Below, in pieces: positions 39,566-49,112 of a stretch of 64,000 nucleotides of DNA; position 1 is the first letter of the stretch, and every line of letters starts with the position of its first letter. The position numbers and the translations under genes are program-made. The notes beneath the pieces are model-generated. The model saw nothing but the letters and a program-made list of their open reading frames with translations, was not told the DNA's origin and did not search any database. The DNA comes from an uncultured Altererythrobacter sp. (GTDB taxonomy: Bacteria > Pseudomonadota > Alphaproteobacteria > Sphingomonadales > Sphingomonadaceae), in assembly GCA_946886565.1 (NCBI GenBank), contig CAMPIX010000003.1:124001-188000 (forward strand). Reading direction: 5' to 3'.

Positions 39566-40923
39566 ACGCTCAGTCCAAGATCGTCGTCCCCGACGACATG
39601 CGCGACGAGATCGAGCAGGTCGACCTCGGCGAGACCGTTCGCACCGTCGATTCCGGCCGTATCGCGCTGACTCGCTGGTTCAACGACCAGTCCCTCGCGC
39701 GCAAGGTCGTGCTTGTGGGCGGTCTGCCCCTCGCCGGACTGTGTACCGTTGCGGTGCTGGCATGGATCGGGCTGGGGACGAGCGACGCCGCCTTCGCCGA
39801 AGCGATCCGGTGGACGATCGCGGGTGTGGCGGTGCTCGCAGTGTTTCTGGGCATCGGCGCCGTTCGCGCAATGCTGGTCGACACCTCGGGTCTCTTGGCG
39901 AACCTGTCCGACGATATGTCCGCGCTTGCGGCCGGCCACCGCGACTTCACCATCGCCGGGTTGAAGCGCCGCGACGAGATCGGCGAGATCGCCCGGACGT
40001 TCGAGATTTTCGTGAAGTCGGGTCACAAGCTCGACGAGTTGTTCGCAAACCGCCGTGCCGAACGCGAACGGCGCGAGAAGGAAATGCGTACGTTTGCACG
40101 CACCTTCGAGAGCAGCGTTGCCGAAGTCGTTTCCGGCGTGGGTTCGGCCTCGGCTCAGCTACAGGCCACCGCCAGTTCCATGGCCGTCGCGGCAGAGCAG
40201 GGTTCCGCACAGACCCAGCGCGTGGCGCAGGCGATGAACGAGGCATCTTCGGGCGTCACCGCTGCCGCCGCGGCTTCCGACGAATTCGCAATGTCCATCG
40301 GCGAAATCAGCCGTCAGGCCGCACAGTCGGCCGAGCTCGCGCGCCAAGCGACCGGATCGACCAAGCAGGCCAACGATACGATCTCCGCACTTTCGGCGAC
40401 CGCCGAGCAGATCGGCCAGGTGGTCGAGCTGATTTCCACCATCGCCCAGCGCACCAATCTGCTCGCGCTCAACGCTTCGATCGAAGCGGCGCGTGGGGGC
40501 GAGGCCGGGCGCGGCTTCGCAGTCGTCGCCTCGGAAGTGAAAGAGCTCGCCTCGCAGACCGGCCGCGCGACCGAACAGGTGGCGAAGCAGATCCGCGCCA
40601 TTCAGGAATCGACCGGCGCCAGCGTCGATGCTTTGCGTGCAGTGGAAGAGCAGGTCCAGCAGCTCGAATCGACCGCAGTCTCGATCGCCTCGGCGGTCGA
40701 CCAGCAATCGGTCGCCGGGCAGGAGCTGGCACGCAACATCGACCTCGCGGCGCGCAGCACCAACGAGGTCAAGTCGAACGTCGAACAAGTGCGCGAAACC
40801 GCGCTGTCGACCGGTGCCGCCGCCTCACAAGTGCTCAATTCGGCGACCGAGCTCGAGAATCAAGCCTCCGCGCTGCGCACGCAAGTGTCGCGCATCATGC
40901 AGGTGATCCACAAGCGAAGCTAA
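39562..40923 (+). CDS. Methyl-accepting chemotaxis protein with minimal periplasmic loop
   Basis: 453 residues. Transmembrane helices at about 49-72 and 83-104 are separated by only about ten residues, so there is no periplasmic ligand domain. A HAMP domain (about 105-155) and a coiled-coil signalling domain follow; the CheA/CheW-binding tip is [20 protein letters not shown] (294-313) and the rest is canonical. A 48-residue cytoplasmic N-terminal segment precedes helix 1. The C-terminus IHKRS has no CheR/CheB tether. Start overlaps the GGDEF-EAL stop by four bases. Confidence 0.93.
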   Translation: MNAQSKIVVPDDMRDEIEQVDLGETVRTVDSGRIALTRWFNDQSLARKVVLVGGLPLAGLCTVAVLAWIGLGTSDAAFAEAIRWTIAGVAVLAVFLGIGAVRAMLVDTSGLLANLSDDMSALAAGHRDFTIAGLKRRDEIGEIARTFEIFVKSGHKLDELFANRRAERERREKEMRTFARTFESSVAEVVSGVGSASAQLQATASSMAVAAEQGSAQTQRVAQAMNEASSGVTAAAAASDEFAMSIGEISRQAAQSAELARQATGSTKQANDTISALSATAEQIGQVVELISTIAQRTNLLALNASIEAARGGEAGRGFAVVASEVKELASQTGRATEQVAKQIRAIQESTGASVDALRAVEEQVQQLESTAVSIASAVDQQSVAGQELARNIDLAARSTNEVKSNVEQVRETALSTGAAASQVLNSATELENQASALRTQVSRIMQVIHKRS

Positions 40924-40949
40924 ACGCACGCGCGCACAAGATACTTGGT

Positions 40950-40968
40950 GCGCCGCGCCTCGCGGCGC
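40950..40968 (+). terminator. Perfect hairpin after the chemosensory operon
   Basis: GCGCCGCG (40950-40957) pairs fully with CGCGGCGC (40961-40968) with a three-base loop, 27 bp after the receptor stop. There is no T-run, so it would stop or pause transcription only weakly. Confidence 0.4.
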
Positions 40969-41019
40969 TATGCCCTCCTCCGCAACGGGCGCGCTTGCGC
41001 CTGCCAAAGGGAGAGACAA

Positions 41020-42129
<1,110 letters not shown>

Positions 42130-42132
<3 letters not shown>

Positions 42133-42143
42133 AAACGGTTACA
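42130..42143. promoter_or_regulatory. LacI-type operator, copy 1
   Basis: TGAAAACGGTTACA, a 14-bp imperfect palindrome with CG at its centre, overlaps the ATPase stop codon and lies 20 bp before the LacI-family ATG. It is the most degenerate of three copies in the window (others at 53818 and 63463). Its place suggests autoregulation. Confidence 0.65.
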
Positions 42144-42163
42144 TTGGGGGTGAGAGGGGTGTC

Positions 42164-43192
42164 ATGGTCACGATTCGGGACGTAGCGAGGGAAGCCGGCG
42201 TATCGGTCGCCACGGTTTCGCGCGCGCTGAACGGGCACACCAACGTCACCAAGGCGACCCGTGAGGCGATCGAGGCTGCAGCCAAGGCGCTCAAGTTCGT
42301 GCCCCATTCGGGTGCGCGCAGCCTGACCAACCGGCAGACCGATACGATCGGCGTCATCCTGCCCGACCTGTTCGGCGAGTTCTTCTCCGAGGTGATTCGC
42401 GGGATCGACAAGATCGCGCATGGTTCGGGCAAGCACCTGCTGCTCGGCAACATGCACGGCAGCTCACACGAGACGACCAGCGCGATCCGCGCGATGCGCG
42501 GGCGGGTGGACGGGCTGCTGCTCATGCCGCCCGATTCGACCCCCGAACTGCTCGCCGAACATCTCGATCCCGGCATGCCGACCGTGCTGCTCAACGCGCA
42601 GGCCGGGGAGAGCGACGTACCGTTCGTCGCGGTCGATAACTATCACGGCGCGCGCGCGATCACCGAGCACCTGATCGCTCGCGGGCGAAAGCGTATCGTC
42701 CATATCGCCGGGCCCAAGCACAACCGCGATGCGCGCGAACGCCTGCGCGGCTTCACCGACGCGATGCGCGAAGGGCTCGGCGAGCGCCAACCGGTCGTCC
42801 TGCCCGGGGATTTCACCGAGACCGCAGGGCAGGAAGCCGGGCGGCTGTTGATCGCCGGGCAGGTGCCTGCCGACGCGGTCTTTGCGGCGAACGACGTCAT
42901 GGCGGTGGGGTTGATCTCCGTGCTCGACGAAGCGGATGTCGGTGTCGGCAGCGACATGCTGGTGGCCGGGTTCGACGACATTCCGCTCGCCCGCCATATC
43001 ACCCCCAAGCTGACGACGATGCAGTCGAACATGGCGCAGCTCGGCTCCACCGCAGCCATGCTGCTGCTGCGCATGTTGCGCGGCGAGACGCTGGGGATGG
43101 AGCACGGCGTGGTGCTGTCCCCCACGCTGGCCGAGCGCGGCTCGACCGGGACCGAGCGAGCGAAGATCGGCGCGCCGGCCGCCGCGGTCTGA
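42164..43192 (+). CDS. LacI-family transcriptional regulator of the glucan region
   Basis: 342 residues. The helix-turn-helix reads TIRDVAREAGVSVATVSRAL (residues about 3-22), followed by the hinge helix and a sugar-binding domain with TIGVILPDLFGEFFSEV and GFDDIPLARHITPKLTTM. First gene of a coupled operon: the SBP ATG overlaps its stop (TGATG). Inferred target: three copies of the palindrome near TGTAACCGGTTACA in this window. The inducer is probably a glucoside or glucose oligomer, given the neighbouring hydrolases. Confidence 0.92.
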   Translation: MVTIRDVAREAGVSVATVSRALNGHTNVTKATREAIEAAAKALKFVPHSGARSLTNRQTDTIGVILPDLFGEFFSEVIRGIDKIAHGSGKHLLLGNMHGSSHETTSAIRAMRGRVDGLLLMPPDSTPELLAEHLDPGMPTVLLNAQAGESDVPFVAVDNYHGARAITEHLIARGRKRIVHIAGPKHNRDARERLRGFTDAMREGLGERQPVVLPGDFTETAGQEAGRLLIAGQVPADAVFAANDVMAVGLISVLDEADVGVGSDMLVAGFDDIPLARHITPKLTTMQSNMAQLGSTAAMLLLRMLRGETLGMEHGVVLSPTLAERGSTGTERAKIGAPAAAV

Positions 43193-44442
43193 TGCGCGGC
43201 CGGCTGTCGCGACGGGAGATTCTCTCGGCCGGGATCGCCGGAACCGCTGTGGTGGCGCTCGGCGGCTGCGGGCGCGCAAGCGACGCACTGCAATTCTGGG
43301 CGATCGGTAACGAGGCCGCCAGCCTTCCTACGCTGCTTCCCGGGCTCGGGTTGGGCCATGCCGAGTTGCAGGCGTTGCCGTGGTCGGGCGCGCATCAGAA
43401 GTTGTTGACCGGTTATGTGGGCGAGGCGCTGCCCGATCTGGCCCAGGTCGGTAATAGCTGGATCGCCGAGCTCGCCACGCTCGGCGCGCTCGACCCGGTG
43501 CCCGCCGACCTCGAAATCGGCCCGGATCAGTTCGACGCTGTCCTTGCGAGCAACCGGATCGACGGACAACTGATGGCGGCACCCTGGTACGTCGATACGC
43601 GTGTGCAGTTCTACCGTACCGATCTGTTCGCGCGCGCGGGCCACGACGCGCCGCCGCTCGATTGGCAGGCGTGGAAAGCGGCGCTCGCACGCATCGTCGC
43701 GCAGGGGACCGACTACGGCGTGCTCCTCCCGCTCGACGAGTTCGAGCACCTGCAGACATTCGCGCTGTCGGCGGGAGCGGACTTCCTGCGCGATAACGGC
43801 ACCCGTGGCGCGTTCTCGGCGCCCGCGTTCGTCGAGGCTCTCAGCTTCTACAAATCGCTGTTCGACGAGCGGCTCGCGCCGATCATCGCCGGCGCGCAGA
43901 TCGCAAACCGCTGGGCCGAATTCGCGCGCGGCTGGTTCGCGACCTATCCTTCCGGCCCGTGGATGATCGAGGAGATGCGCGATCGCCTGCCCCGCACGAT
44001 GCAGGGCCGGTGGGGGACCGCGCCCAATCCCGGACCGGACGGCGCAGGCGCGGCGGCACCCGGCGGATCGAGCCTCGTCGTCTTCGCAGGAAGCCGCCGC
44101 AAGCCCGAGGCGTGGGATATCGTCCGCCGCCTGCTCGCGCCCGATGCGCAACTCGCGCTCCATCGCGCCACCGGCGATCTGCCGGCGCGGCGCTCGGTCT
44201 GGGAGGCGGCGGATCTCGCACAAGATCCGATCGTCACCGCGTTCGCACGCCAGCTCGAACTGGCGCGGCCGTTGCCGAAGGTGCCCGAATGGGAGCGGGT
44301 GGTGACCGAGATGCAGGTCGTCGCCGACCGCATGGTGCGGGGCGAGTTCACCGTGCGCGGCGCGGCGGCGGAAATGGACCGGAGGGTCGACGAGATCCTC
44401 GCCAAGCGGCGCTGGATGCTCGAGCGGGGGACGATGGCGTGA
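43192..44442 (+). CDS. ABC sugar-binding lipoprotein
   Basis: 416 residues. N-terminus LSRREILSAGIAGTAVVALGGC combines a twin-arginine-like RR (7-8) with a lipobox ending at C26, so it is exported and lipid-anchored. The rest is an extracellular solute-binding protein family 1 type (LQFWAIGNEAA, DTRVQFYRTDLF, PSGPWMIEEM). It captures the sugar for the two permeases. Coupled to lacI by a one-base overlap and to the next gene by GTGA. Confidence 0.9.
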   Translation: MRGRLSRREILSAGIAGTAVVALGGCGRASDALQFWAIGNEAASLPTLLPGLGLGHAELQALPWSGAHQKLLTGYVGEALPDLAQVGNSWIAELATLGALDPVPADLEIGPDQFDAVLASNRIDGQLMAAPWYVDTRVQFYRTDLFARAGHDAPPLDWQAWKAALARIVAQGTDYGVLLPLDEFEHLQTFALSAGADFLRDNGTRGAFSAPAFVEALSFYKSLFDERLAPIIAGAQIANRWAEFARGWFATYPSGPWMIEEMRDRLPRTMQGRWGTAPNPGPDGAGAAAPGGSSLVVFAGSRRKPEAWDIVRRLLAPDAQLALHRATGDLPARRSVWEAADLAQDPIVTAFARQLELARPLPKVPEWERVVTEMQVVADRMVRGEFTVRGAAAEMDRRVDEILAKRRWMLERGTMA

Positions 44443-45341
44443 GCGGCACGCTCGCCAGCGCCGAGCGGCGCGCCGGGTGGCTGCTCAGCGGCCCGGCGCT
44501 GATCGCGATCGCGCTGTTCTTCGTGCTCCCGACGATCGCCTCGCTTGTGCTGAGCCTGACCGATTTCGACCTCTACGCGCTCGCCGATATCGGCAACCTG
44601 CGCTTCGTCGGGCTCGCGAACTACGCCGCGCTGCTCGCCGATCCGTTGTTCTGGACCGCGCTCGGCAACACGCTGTGGTTCGTCGTGCTCGGCGTGCCGC
44701 TGGTGGTGGTCGTCTCGCTGTTCGCCGCGATCCTCGTCAACGAACGCGCGGTCGCCTGGCGCCCGGTATGGCGGGTGGCGTTCTTTGCGCCCTACGTGGC
44801 GACGCTGGTCGCGGCGGCGGTGGTGTGGAAGTATCTGCTCCACACCCGCTACGGTCTGGTCAACTACGCGCTCGGCGGGCTCGGGCTGCCGCCGGTCGAC
44901 TGGCTCGGCGATCCGCGCTGGGCGATCCCGGCGATCACGCTGTTCGTGGTGTGGAAGAGCTTCGGCTATTCGATGCTGATCTTCCTCGCCGCGCTCCAGA
45001 CCGTCCCGCGCGAGCTCGACGAGGCGGCGCGGATCGACGGCGCGGGGTGGTGGTCGCGGCTGCGCCATGTCACCCTCCCCGCCATCGCCCCTGCCACGGG
45101 ACTCGTCGCGATCCTGACCGTAATAGCGATGTTCCAGCTCTTCGCCGAACCCTACGTGATGACCGAGGGCGGCCCTGCCCAATCGACCATCACGGTGCTC
45201 TACCTGATGTTCGAGGAGGGGGTCCAGTGGTGGAACCTCGGCACCGGCGCCGCGGTGGCGGTGGTGCTGTTCGCCTGCATCCTCGCCGCGGCGCTGCTGC
45301 CGGCGATGGCGCTGCGGCTTTTCAGGGCGCGCCGGCCATGA
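44439..45341 (+). CDS. Sugar ABC transporter permease (MalF type)
   Basis: 300 residues from a GTG overlapping the binding-protein stop. Six or so transmembrane helices; the EAA loop ELDEAARIDGAGWWSRLRHV, which docks the ATPase, is intact. It has the short N-terminus of the UgpA/LacF group. Pairs with the next gene to form the inner-membrane channel; the two overlap by four bases (ATGA). Confidence 0.94.
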   Translation: MSGTLASAERRAGWLLSGPALIAIALFFVLPTIASLVLSLTDFDLYALADIGNLRFVGLANYAALLADPLFWTALGNTLWFVVLGVPLVVVVSLFAAILVNERAVAWRPVWRVAFFAPYVATLVAAAVVWKYLLHTRYGLVNYALGGLGLPPVDWLGDPRWAIPAITLFVVWKSFGYSMLIFLAALQTVPRELDEAARIDGAGWWSRLRHVTLPAIAPATGLVAILTVIAMFQLFAEPYVMTEGGPAQSTITVLYLMFEEGVQWWNLGTGAAVAVVLFACILAAALLPAMALRLFRARRP

Positions 45342-46150
45342 TCGCCGGGCGCCTGATGACCGCGCTCGCCGCGCTGTTCGCCGCGATCACGCTCGCGCCG
45401 CTGCTGTGGATGCTCTCGGTCAGCCTGATGCAGCCGGGCGCTGCGGCACAGTTTCCGCCGCCGCTGGTCCCTGCCGACCCGACCCTCGCCAACTATCACG
45501 AACTCTTCGCCACGCAGGGCATGGGCGTATTCCTGCTCAACAGCGTGCTCGTCTCGACGCTCGCGACGCTGCTCGCGCTGATCTTCACCCTCCCCGCCGG
45601 ATACGCCTTCGCCAAGCTGCGCTATCCGGGGCGCGCAGCCACGGTGCAGACGCTGATCGCGCTGCTGCTGATCCCGGGGCAGATCGGCATGCTGCCGCTG
45701 TTCCTCGAGCTGAAGGCGCTCGGGCTGGTCAATTCCTACGCCGGAGTGCTGGTGCCCTGGCTCGCCGGGATCATCGGCATCTTCCTCGTGCGGCAATACG
45801 CGCTGTCGATCCCCGACGAACTGCTCGAGGCAGCGCGGATCGACGGCGCGAGCGAATGGCGCATCTTCCGCCACGTCGTGCTCCCGATCCTCCGTCCGGC
45901 GATCGCGACGCTGGCGGTGTTCGTATTCCTTGGGAGCTGGAACGACTTCATGTGGCCGCTGATCGTGCTCTCCGATCAGGACCTCTACACCCTGCCGGTC
46001 GCGCTCGCCTCGCTCGGGCGCGAGCGCGCGCAGGATATCGAACTGATGATGGCCGGCTCGGTGGTGACCACCGTGCCCGTGCTGATCCTGTTCCTGGCGC
46101 TGCAGCGCCAGTTCATCGGCGGATTGCTCGCCGGAAGCGTCAAAGGATGA
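45338..46150 (+). CDS. Sugar ABC transporter permease (MalG type)
   Basis: 270 residues, six transmembrane helices, EAA loop ELLEAARIDGASEWRIFRHV. The C-terminal FLALQRQFIGGLLAGSVKG is typical of the MalG/UgpE group. Forms the heterodimeric channel with the preceding permease. Its stop overlaps the esterase start. Confidence 0.94.
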   Translation: MIAGRLMTALAALFAAITLAPLLWMLSVSLMQPGAAAQFPPPLVPADPTLANYHELFATQGMGVFLLNSVLVSTLATLLALIFTLPAGYAFAKLRYPGRAATVQTLIALLLIPGQIGMLPLFLELKALGLVNSYAGVLVPWLAGIIGIFLVRQYALSIPDELLEAARIDGASEWRIFRHVVLPILRPAIATLAVFVFLGSWNDFMWPLIVLSDQDLYTLPVALASLGRERAQDIELMMAGSVVTTVPVLILFLALQRQFIGGLLAGSVKG

Positions 46151-46896
46151 TGATGAAACGATTGCTACTCCCCCTTGCCCTGTTCCTGTCCGCCTGCACC
46201 GGAAACGGCGCTGTCGCCTCGACCCCGCCCGAGCCCGGCCAGCACCCACAGGCGCCGGTCGAAACCGGCGGCTATGCCTACCAACTCTATCTGCCGGCAG
46301 GCGCGGCTGAAGCGGAGACCGACGGCGAGCAGCGCTGGCCGCTGCTGATCTTCCTCCACGGCTCGGGCGAGCGCGGGAGCGACATCGCGAGGGTCAAGGT
46401 CCACGGCCCGCCCAAGGTCGCCGACCGCGATCCGACCTTCCCCTTCATCCTCGTCTCGCCGCAGCTTCCGGCCGAGGAGGACTGGGATCTGGCCAAGCTC
46501 GACGCGATCGTCGACCATGCAACCGAAACGCTTCCGGTCGATCCGGCACGGGTCTATCTCACCGGGCTCAGCCGCGGCGGACACGCCACATGGCGGTGGG
46601 CGGCGAAAGAACCCGATCGCTTCGCCGCCGTCGCCCCGGTCGCCGGGCGCGGCGATCCCGCCACCGCCTGCGCGCTGACCGATACGCCCGTCTGGGCCTT
46701 CCACGGCGACCGCGACGATGTCGTGACGCCGGAGGGCAGCTTCGCCATGGCGCGCGCGATCCGCGCCTGCGGCGGGCGCGAGAGCCGCCTGACGATCTAC
46801 CCCGACCTCGGCCACAACGCATGGGATCCGGCTTACGACGATCCCGCGCTCTACTTGTGGCTCCTCTCCCATCGCCTCGAAGGACACGACCAATGA
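46147..46896 (+). CDS. Lipoprotein alpha/beta-hydrolase (carbohydrate esterase-like)
   Basis: 249 residues from the first of three tandem ATGs (46147, 46150, 46153); the third has the best spacing from AAAGGA. Signal peptide with lipobox LSAC (C17). Alpha/beta-hydrolase core: IFLHGSGERGSD oxyanion region, nucleophile S142 in GLSRGG, acid in FHGDRDDVV and histidine in LGHNAW. Resembles LpqC/feruloyl-esterase-like proteins that remove ester groups from saccharides. Within the sugar operon it may de-esterify the oligosaccharide in the periplasm; the substrate is inferred. Confidence 0.85.
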   Translation: MMMKRLLLPLALFLSACTGNGAVASTPPEPGQHPQAPVETGGYAYQLYLPAGAAEAETDGEQRWPLLIFLHGSGERGSDIARVKVHGPPKVADRDPTFPFILVSPQLPAEEDWDLAKLDAIVDHATETLPVDPARVYLTGLSRGGHATWRWAAKEPDRFAAVAPVAGRGDPATACALTDTPVWAFHGDRDDVVTPEGSFAMARAIRACGGRESRLTIYPDLGHNAWDPAYDDPALYLWLLSHRLEGHDQ

Positions 46897-48248
46897 GCAG
46901 CTTTCCCGACGACTTTCTGTGGGGCGCTGCGACCGCCGCCTATCAGGTGGAGGGCTCGCCGCTCGCCGACGGCGCGGGTGCGAGCATCTGGCACCGCTTC
47001 ACCCACGATCCGCGGCTGATGATCGCCACCGGCGACACCGGCGACGTCGCCTGCGATCACTACAACCGCATGGAGAGCGATGTGGAGCTCATGAAGCGGC
47101 TCGGGCTCCAGGCCTATCGCTTCAGCATTTCGTGGAGCCGCGTGCTTCCCGAGGGCACCGGGCGGGTGAACGAGGCCGGGCTCGACTTCTACCGCCGCCT
47201 GGTCGATCGCCTGCTCGAAGCCGGGATCGAGCCGCTCGCGACGCTCTACCATTGGGACCTGCCCGCTGCGCTCGACGACCGCGGCGGCTGGCTGAACCGC
47301 GACAGCGCGGAATGGTTCGCCGAATACGCCGGCGTCATGTACCGCGCGCTCGACGGCAAGGTGAAGAAGTGGGGCACGCTCAACGAGCCGTGGGTGGTCG
47401 CCGATGGCGGCTATCTCAACGGCGTACTCGCCCCCGGGCACCGCAGCATCTTCGAATGCGCGATCGCCAGCCGCAACCTGATGCGCGCGCACGGCCGTGC
47501 GGTGCAGACCTACCGCGAGATCGGCGCGCACGAGATCGGGCTGGTGATCAACATCGAGCCCAAATATCCCGCCAGCGACAGCGCGGATGACCTCGCAGCC
47601 ACGGCGCGAGCCGACGCCTACATGAACCGCCAGTACTTCGACCCCGCGCTGCTCGGAACCTGCCCCGACGAGCTGCGCGACATCTACGGCGAAGCCTGGG
47701 AGGAGTGGTCCGCCGAGGACCTCGCGCTCGCCTGCCAGCCGCTCGATTTCGTCGGCATCAACTATTACACGCGCAGCGTCGTGCGCGCCTCGGACACGGC
47801 ATGGCCGCTGTTCGCCGAGAGCGTGGTGCAGGAAGGCGCACAGCACACCGAGACCGATTGGGAAGTCTTCCCCGAAGCCATGACCCGCACGCTGCTGTGG
47901 TTCCGCGAACGCTACGGCGATCTGCCGATCTACATCATGGAGAACGGCGCGGCCTTCTCCGACCCGGCGACCAGCAGCGCCGACGGCATCGTCGACGACG
48001 ACCGCTGCCAGTACCTCGCAGAACATATCGCCGCAGTGCGCGACGCGATCGCGGCCGGGGTCGACATCCGGGGCTACATGGTCTGGTCGCTGTTCGACAA
48101 CCTCGAATGGGCGCTCGGCTACGCCAAACGCTTCGGGATCGTCCACGTCGACTACGAGACGCTCGCACGCACGCCCAAGCGCAGCGCGGCGCTCTACCGC
48201 CAGATCGTCGAGAGCAACGGGGCTCGGCTCGATCGGGCGGCGGCATGA
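46893..48248 (+). CDS. Cytoplasmic GH1 beta-glucosidase
   Basis: 451 residues, no signal peptide. Family 1 features: FLWGAATAAYQVEG at the N-terminus, acid/base E165 in TLNEPW and nucleophile E350 in YIMENGAAF. It hydrolyses beta-glucosides such as cellobiose, sophorose or laminaribiose to glucose. Its cytoplasmic place fits a disaccharide imported by the ABC system just upstream. ATGA overlaps at both ends couple it to the esterase and the EEP gene. Confidence 0.96.
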   Translation: MSSFPDDFLWGAATAAYQVEGSPLADGAGASIWHRFTHDPRLMIATGDTGDVACDHYNRMESDVELMKRLGLQAYRFSISWSRVLPEGTGRVNEAGLDFYRRLVDRLLEAGIEPLATLYHWDLPAALDDRGGWLNRDSAEWFAEYAGVMYRALDGKVKKWGTLNEPWVVADGGYLNGVLAPGHRSIFECAIASRNLMRAHGRAVQTYREIGAHEIGLVINIEPKYPASDSADDLAATARADAYMNRQYFDPALLGTCPDELRDIYGEAWEEWSAEDLALACQPLDFVGINYYTRSVVRASDTAWPLFAESVVQEGAQHTETDWEVFPEAMTRTLLWFRERYGDLPIYIMENGAAFSDPATSSADGIVDDDRCQYLAEHIAAVRDAIAAGVDIRGYMVWSLFDNLEWALGYAKRFGIVHVDYETLARTPKRSAALYRQIVESNGARLDRAAA

Positions 48249-49108
48249 GACGCCCGTTCGCTCTTCTCGCCGCATTGTTGCTGGCCGCCTGCGTGCATGT
48301 CCCTGCCGAACAACGCGGCTCTTCGGACATCCGCGCGATGACCTTCAACATCCGGCTCGATCTCGAATCCGATGGCGCCAATGCCTGGCCGTACCGCAAG
48401 GAGATGGTCGTCGCGTTGATCAGACACGAGGCGCCCGACCTGCTCGGCACGCAGGAGGTGCTGCTGCATCAGAAGCAGTACCTCCAGACCGCGCTGCCCG
48501 AATACACCTTCGTCGGCGTGGGGCGCGACGATGGCGCTCAAGGTGGCGAATTCTCGCCGCTGGCATGGCGCAGCGACCGGTTCGAGCTGCTGCAATCCGG
48601 CACGTTCTGGCTCTCGCCTACGCCCGATGTGCCGAGCACGGGCTGGGACGCCGCGCTGCCGCGCATCGCCACATGGGCGGTGTTGCGCGACAGGGAGAGC
48701 GGGCGGACGATCCGCGTGCTCAACACCCATTTCGACCATGTCGGCACCGAGGCCCGCGCCAATGCCGCGCGAATGATTGCCGAATGGGCGGCCGAGGGCG
48801 ATATGCCGGCGATCGTGATGGGCGACTTCAACGTGCCCACCGGCAGCGAGCCTTATCAGGTGCTCGCGACCACCGCGAAAAGCGGCCTCGCCGATGCCCG
48901 CGCGATCAGCAGCACCCCGCCCTACGGCCCTCCGGGCACCTTCACCGGCTTCGACATCATGGCCGCGCCCGACACGCCGATCGACCACATCTTCGTGACC
49001 GAGGATTTCACGGTCGACGATTATGCGGTGGTGACACAGCACTGGGGCGGCAGGCTGCCGTCCGACCACTATCCGGTGGTCGCCGATCTCGAACTGGGTC
49101 CGCGCTGA
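48245..49108 (+). CDS. Lipoprotein of the endonuclease/exonuclease/phosphatase family
   Basis: 287 residues. Lipoprotein signal with lipobox LAAC (C16). EEP-fold motifs: AMTFNIRLDLE, LLGTQEV with the metal-binding glutamate, MGDFNVP, and PSDHYPVVADLEL. Family members are phosphodiesterases acting on nucleic acids, inositol phosphates or sphingomyelin. As the last gene of a sugar operon and an exported lipoprotein, it more likely removes a phosphodiester substituent from a glycan than cuts nucleic acid; this is inference. Confidence 0.87.
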   Translation: MRRPFALLAALLLAACVHVPAEQRGSSDIRAMTFNIRLDLESDGANAWPYRKEMVVALIRHEAPDLLGTQEVLLHQKQYLQTALPEYTFVGVGRDDGAQGGEFSPLAWRSDRFELLQSGTFWLSPTPDVPSTGWDAALPRIATWAVLRDRESGRTIRVLNTHFDHVGTEARANAARMIAEWAAEGDMPAIVMGDFNVPTGSEPYQVLATTAKSGLADARAISSTPPYGPPGTFTGFDIMAAPDTPIDHIFVTEDFTVDDYAVVTQHWGGRLPSDHYPVVADLELGPR

Positions 49109-49112
49109 GCCG

